A stretch of 8,880 nucleotides of DNA, from contig JAISWP010000163.1 of NCBI GenBank assembly GCA_031271065.1, positions 1 to 8,880 on the forward strand. The letters are read 5' to 3'. Shown here piece after piece: positions 7,472 through 8,880 of the stretch. Source of the DNA: Synergistaceae bacterium (lineage in GTDB: Bacteria; Synergistota; Synergistia; Synergistales; Synergistaceae). The notes under the pieces are model-generated. The model searched no databases. It saw only the letters and a program-made list of their open reading frames with translations, and was not told the DNA's origin. The first letter of the stretch is position 1. Every line of letters starts with the position of its first letter. A program made the position numbers and the translations under genes.

Positions 7472-7500
7472 ATTCCGGGTTATTCCCGAATAGATCGGGA
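7472..7500 (+). promoter_or_regulatory. Mutually exclusive short hairpins in the FAH-LarA spacer
   Basis: Hairpin A pairs ATTCCGGG (7472-7479) with CCCGAAT (7485-7491), with one bulged C and a 5-nt loop. Hairpin B pairs TCCCGA (7484-7489) perfectly with TCGGGA (7495-7500) across a 5-nt loop. They share the middle segment and so cannot form together. No U-tract follows directly, so this is not a standard terminator. It may be an RNA-stability or attenuation element in the 93-nt spacer, or chance in GC-rich DNA. Confidence 0.3.
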
Positions 7501-7563
7501 GAAGCCGAAGAGACGCAGGAGGGAACGGTCTTTTAACTTTATCCGCTGAAGAGGTGTATCAGC

Positions 7564-8832
7564 ATGTCCGCTGTAGACAGTCTTTTGGAAACCATACCGA
7601 TACCCGAGGTCATAAGGGTGAAACAGTCGTTCGAGAGGCCTGTCGCAGGAGATATCCCGGAGGAGACTGCCCGGGGCATGGAAATGTGCGGGGCGCTGCG
7701 CGAGGTCAGACCTGGTTGGAAAGTCGCCGTTACCGCGGGAAGCCGCGGTATTTCCAATATTCCGGCAATACTGAGGTCTGTTGTCCAAAAACTGCGCGGC
7801 GCTGGGTGCGAGCCGTTCATCTTCCCGGCAATGGGTAGTCATGGCGGGGCCACAGCCGAAGGACAGAAGCGTATGCTGGAGGATATGGGGATCACGGAGG
7901 AATCTGTCGGAGCCCCGGTTTTCTCCAGCATGGAAACCGTAACAGTGGGCCATGCCCCGAACGGACGAAACGTCTATATGGACAGATTCGCCAGCGAAGC
8001 CGACGCTGTGGTGATAGTGAACCGGATAAAACCTCACGTGGCTTTCAGAGGCGCTTTCGAAAGCGGGCTCATGAAGATGATCGCAATAGGCATGGGCAAA
8101 CAGCAGGGCGCGGACTCCGCCCATCGAGCCGGCTTCGGGCAGATGGCGGAAAATGTGCCGGCCTATGCTAAGGTCGTGATGGCGGAAAAGAACATCCTCT
8201 GCGCGATAGGTATCCTGGAGAACGCATATCATCAGACCGCTGAGATCCACGTCATGAGAGCTCCGGAAATAGAGTTCCGGGAGCCGGAGCTGCTGAAGCG
8301 GGCGTGGGAGCTGTATCCTAAGATATTTTTCGACAAGCTGGATGTGCTGATACTGGACGAGATAGGAAAGGATATAAGCGGAACCGGTTTCGACACGAAC
8401 ATAGTGGGCCGGTACCACACTCCCTACGCCTTCGGAGGTCCGGATATAAAGAGGATAGGGGTCCTAGACATCACGGACAAATCCCACGGCAACGGCAACG
8501 GCCTTGGTATACTGGACTTCACGACCAGGCGCGCCTTCGATAAGTTCGACTTCGATCAGTCTTACCCGAACTCGCTCACATCAACCGTGCCCCTGAGCGT
8601 CAAGATACCCATGGTCCTTAAAAACGACAGGCAGTGTATTCAGGCTGCCGTGAAAACCTGCGGCGCCAAGGACAGGAACGCTGTGAGTCTCGTCAGGATA
8701 AAAAACACCGTATCGCTGGACGAAATAGAGGTGTCGAAAAGCCTCGAAAACCACGTGAGGGAGCACCCGCGGCTTGAGGTGATAAGCGGCCCATACGGGC
8801 TGCCCTTCGACGACGCGGGGAATTTGTTTTAA
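7564..8832 (+). CDS. LarA-like (lactate racemase family) nickel-pincer-dependent isomerase
   Basis: Lactate racemase LarA and its homologs racemise or epimerise 2-hydroxy acids by hydride transfer to a nickel-pincer nucleotide cofactor. This 422-residue protein is of normal length for the family. Motifs in order are a VAVTAGSRG segment (54-62), GSHGGATAEGQ (91-101), RIKPHVAFRGAFESGLMKM (154-172), KQQGADSAHR (179-188), and the C-terminal domain to 422. By motif alignment His93, His158, Lys171 and His187 correspond to L. plantarum LarA His108, His174, Lys184 (covalent cofactor attachment) and His200, so the enzyme looks active. The surrounding sequence differs enough from true LarA (GSHGG, KPHVAFRG) that a substrate other than lactate is likely; homologs acting on other aliphatic or aromatic hydroxy acids and on gluconate are known. 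Cofactor-biosynthesis genes larB, larC and larE and the nickel/lactate transport genes are not in the window. AGAGGTG lies 7 nt before the ATG. It is probably in one unit with the FAH gene. Confidence 0.88.
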   Translation: MSAVDSLLETIPIPEVIRVKQSFERPVAGDIPEETARGMEMCGALREVRPGWKVAVTAGSRGISNIPAILRSVVQKLRGAGCEPFIFPAMGSHGGATAEGQKRMLEDMGITEESVGAPVFSSMETVTVGHAPNGRNVYMDRFASEADAVVIVNRIKPHVAFRGAFESGLMKMIAIGMGKQQGADSAHRAGFGQMAENVPAYAKVVMAEKNILCAIGILENAYHQTAEIHVMRAPEIEFREPELLKRAWELYPKIFFDKLDVLILDEIGKDISGTGFDTNIVGRYHTPYAFGGPDIKRIGVLDITDKSHGNGNGLGILDFTTRRAFDKFDFDQSYPNSLTSTVPLSVKIPMVLKNDRQCIQAAVKTCGAKDRNAVSLVRIKNTVSLDEIEVSKSLENHVREHPRLEVISGPYGLPFDDAGNLF

Positions 8833-8848
8833 AGCCGCGGGCGGGGGG

Positions 8849-8878
8849 CAGGTTGATTTCAGAACCTGTATTCACAGG
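8849..8878. repeat. Overlapping inverted repeats after the LarA homolog
   Basis: CAGGTT (8849-8854) pairs perfectly with AACCTG (8863-8868) across 8 nt. CCTGT (8865-8869) pairs perfectly with ACAGG (8874-8878) across 4 nt, so the two stems compete for the middle segment. They lie 17-46 nt past the LarA-homolog stop at the window edge. This could be the beginning of a terminator whose U-tract lies outside, an operator for the next gene, or chance. Confidence 0.3.
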
Positions 8879-8880
8879 GG

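Noticed and set aside
7480..8418. Open frame of 312 codons on the minus strand opposite the LarA homolog
   Set aside because: The translation is His/Arg-rich without a domain pattern, and the + strand gene explains the sequence.
8853..8880. Possible start of a further gene at a TTG codon
   Set aside because: Only nine codons are visible, with no recognisable sequence and an imperfect ribosome binding site; it is noted in a finding but not annotated.

Overview
The window is about 8.9 kb of GC-rich, densely packed DNA. All six supported protein genes lie on the + strand, and no RNA genes, mobile elements or CRISPR arrays are visible. The proteins use ATA (Ile) and AGG (Arg) codons heavily despite the high GC. 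The gene set is a B12-dependent ribonucleotide reductase, an HlyD-like envelope protein, YggS, DivIVA and RecG in a row. Together these suggest an anaerobic bacterium of the Synergistota or a related Clostridia-like lineage. That placement is an inference from gene content and codon style, not a proven identity.

Left block (1-6530): the 3' part of nrdJ (5' end outside the window), then a single-pass HlyD/membrane-fusion-like protein 16 nt downstream, then yggS (GTG start, overlapping the previous gene by 7 bp), divIVA (34 nt gap) and recG (TTG start, 19 nt gap). No terminator is visible between these genes, so they probably form one transcription unit. It would combine dNTP supply, a cell-envelope protein of unknown role, PLP homeostasis, polar/division scaffolding and replication-fork rescue. 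In many Firmicutes yggS (ylmE) and divIVA are separated by sepF, ylmG and ylmH; here they are adjacent and followed by recG. One weak internal promoter candidate lies inside yggS, upstream of divIVA-recG.

Right block (6531-8880): a fumarylacetoacetate-hydrolase-family enzyme and, 93 nt later, a LarA-like (lactate racemase family, nickel-pincer) isomerase with the catalytic His/His/Lys/His set apparently intact. These two look like a small 2-hydroxy/2-oxo acid or sugar-acid catabolic unit, but the substrate cannot be read from the sequence. The spacer between them and the sequence after the LarA homolog each hold short, mutually exclusive inverted repeats.

Nothing here is clearly a new system. 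The most useful leads are the LarA-homolog/FAH pair of unknown substrate, the partnerless HlyD-like gene in a division/repair cluster, the condensed yggS-divIVA-recG order, and the short, divergent C-terminus of RecG.
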